54,735 bases of DNA from Pseudomonadota bacterium. GTDB taxonomy: Bacteria > Myxococcota_A > UBA796 > CAJQPC01. A program made the position numbers and the translations under genes. The notes under the pieces are model-generated. The model ran no database searches. It saw only the letters and a program-made list of their open reading frames with translations, and had not been told where the DNA came from. The stretch lies in contig JAAESX010000023.1 of NCBI GenBank assembly GCA_024228935.1, positions 1 through 54,735 of the forward strand, in the 5' to 3' direction. Of this stretch, positions 53,830-54,735 are shown piece by piece; position 1 is the first letter of the stretch; the number at the start of each line of letters is the position of its first letter.

Positions 53830-54536
53830 GCACCTTCCACCTCTCCACACTCAAGCTGCACCAGCTTCGCTACGGCGAGCTGGACGCCGACGACGAGTCC
53901 GCTGCGCGGGCCCACCTCGACGGCTGCGAGCACTGCGCCGCGATCCTGGCCAACCAGGAGAACAACCGGCAGGCGTTCGTCCTCGAGCCCGTGCCGAAGG
54001 CGATCCGCGAGCTTGCCGAGCAGCCTGCGCCCATCCCCTTCTGGCGCCGCTGGACGGTCGTCGGGCCCATGCTGGCGCTCGCCGCGGTCCTGCTGCTCAT
54101 CCCGACCTTCCTCACCGACGAGCCGACGGTCGACGTGACCCCCGACGATCCCGAGCTGCTCGCCAAGGGCAACGGCATCCTGCTCGAGGCCTGGCTCCAG
54201 ACCGACGACGGTCCGATGGTGCTGGCCCAGGATGCGCTCCTGAACGCCGGCGACCGCGTGCAGCTGAAGTTCGCGTCCCAGGGGCGTCCGTTCGTCAGCT
54301 TCGGCGGCGTGGACGGCAGCGGGAACGCCGAGGTCTACGGCACATTCGAGGTCTCGGGCGAAGGCATCGAGGACGCGCCCTTCGCGCTGACGCTCGACAA
54401 GACACCGGGAAGGCAGCGCTTCCTCGCGCTGTTCACATGGGAGCGACCCAGTGAGACCCAGGTCGTCGACGCCATCGACAGCGGAACACCTCCAGAAGGT
54501 GGCATCTTGAGAGCACTCTCCTTCCGGAAGGACTGA
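53826..54536 (+). CDS. Zinc-finger anti-sigma factor, membrane-anchored
   Basis: A 236-residue protein with an N-terminal anti-sigma zinc-binding motif H-x3-C-x2-C (HLDGCEHC, about 31-38). One membrane helix follows near 77-96 (VVGPMLALAAVLLLIP), then an extracytoplasmic beta domain. It would hold the upstream sigma factor at the membrane until a signal arrives. Its start overlaps the sigma stop (GTGA) and its stop overlaps the caspase-like start (TGATG). Confidence 0.85.
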   Translation: MSTFHLSTLKLHQLRYGELDADDESAARAHLDGCEHCAAILANQENNRQAFVLEPVPKAIRELAEQPAPIPFWRRWTVVGPMLALAAVLLLIPTFLTDEPTVDVTPDDPELLAKGNGILLEAWLQTDDGPMVLAQDALLNAGDRVQLKFASQGRPFVSFGGVDGSGNAEVYGTFEVSGEGIEDAPFALTLDKTPGRQRFLALFTWERPSETQVVDAIDSGTPPEGGILRALSFRKD

Positions 54537-54735
54537 TGGTCGGACCGCTGCTGCTGACCACGCTGTTGACCACCCCGGCCCAGGCCGAGGTGGTCCGTCG
54601 CGCTCTGCTCGTGGGCGCCAACGACGGCGGGCTCGATCTGCCGTCCCTCCGCTACACCCAGAACGACGTCGAGCGGATGTCGACCGTGCTCATCGAGCTC
54701 GGCGGGTTCGAGCCCGAGGACGTCATCGTCCTGCA
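54536..54735 (+). CDS. Caspase-like (peptidase C14) exported protein, 5' part
   Basis: Only 66 codons lie in the window and the frame runs off the end. The start has a signal peptide (VGPLLLTTLLTTPAQA), then RRALLVGANDGGLDLPSLRY and NDVERMSTVLIELGGF. This matches the opening strand and helix of the caspase/metacaspase p20 domain; the catalytic His and Cys would lie beyond the window. Coupling to a sigma/anti-sigma pair suggests stress-induced expression. Confidence 0.75.
   Translation, partial: MVGPLLLTTLLTTPAQAEVVRRALLVGANDGGLDLPSLRYTQNDVERMSTVLIELGGFEPEDVIVL

Noticed and set aside
1..54735. Insertion sequences, prophage, tRNA or rRNA genes
   Set aside because: No transposase, integrase, phage structural protein, cloverleaf with CCA end or rRNA core sequence was recognised on either strand.

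Overview
The window is a dense, very GC-rich stretch of bacterial chromosome that looks like a Myxococcota (former Deltaproteobacteria) genome. This is inference from gene content: Cu-binding MopE/FG-GAP lipoproteins, Ser/Thr kinases with an HRDIS catalytic loop, WD40 and kelch proteins, FIST signalling, a futalosine-pathway menaquinone enzyme, and an ECF sigma/anti-sigma/caspase-like cassette. Many exported proteins have very short lipoprotein signals ending in LLAC, LVAC or LLGC. Neighbouring same-strand genes usually overlap by 1 or 4 bases (ATGA, GTGA, TGATG), so translational coupling is the rule. No tRNA, rRNA, CRISPR array or insertion sequence was seen.

Layout. 75-3921 (-): two GH57 glucan enzymes, a branching enzyme and a 4-alpha-glucanotransferase relative that lacks the catalytic Asp. 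4005-5837 (+): a WD40 protein. 5934-12773 (+): topoisomerase IV (parC-parE), a GT-C-like membrane protein and an SDR. 12774-17773 (-): MopE/FG-GAP lipoprotein, Rieske protein, FIST protein and a histidine kinase ending in a receiver without phospho-Asp. 17873-22788 (+): degenerate rhodanese, ModA-like lipoprotein, lytic transglycosylase, pentaheme cytochrome. 22828-32343 (+): a nine-gene overlapping operon of PP2C-cNMP phosphatase, MqnD, a methyltransferase, a metallo-hydrolase and a complete peptide ABC importer. 31834-38302 (-): agmatine-deiminase lipoprotein whose frame runs into oppF antisense, a hypothetical, a membrane-protein gene broken by three one-base shifts, an envelope protein, a MATE transporter, and an exported protein behind two sigma-54-type promoters. 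38466-42000: a ferredoxin, a Ser/Thr kinase fused to a PhnD-like binding domain, and a triple-FKBP lipoprotein. 42029-42154: a 51-bp tandem repeat. 42185-44052: an aminotransferase-fold protein without its PLP lysine and, divergently, a probable selenoprotein. 44191-54735: Ig-like outer-membrane protein, UPF0182 protein, kelch lipoprotein, two [2Fe-2S] ferredoxins, LOG protein, then lipoprotein, ECF sigma factor, anti-sigma factor and the start of a caspase-like protein.

The most interesting locus is 43402-44052. A thioredoxin-like lipoprotein reads straight through one in-frame TGA placed exactly at the first redox cysteine (U-G-S-C). A strong stem-loop with a G-rich apical loop begins 3 nt after the TGA, with its loop 17 nt downstream, as expected of a bacterial SECIS. 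Annotation that treats TGA only as stop would split it into two meaningless fragments. A second theme is enzyme folds that have lost one catalytic residue: aminotransferase K to F, GH57 D to S, rhodanese C to D, receiver D to A.
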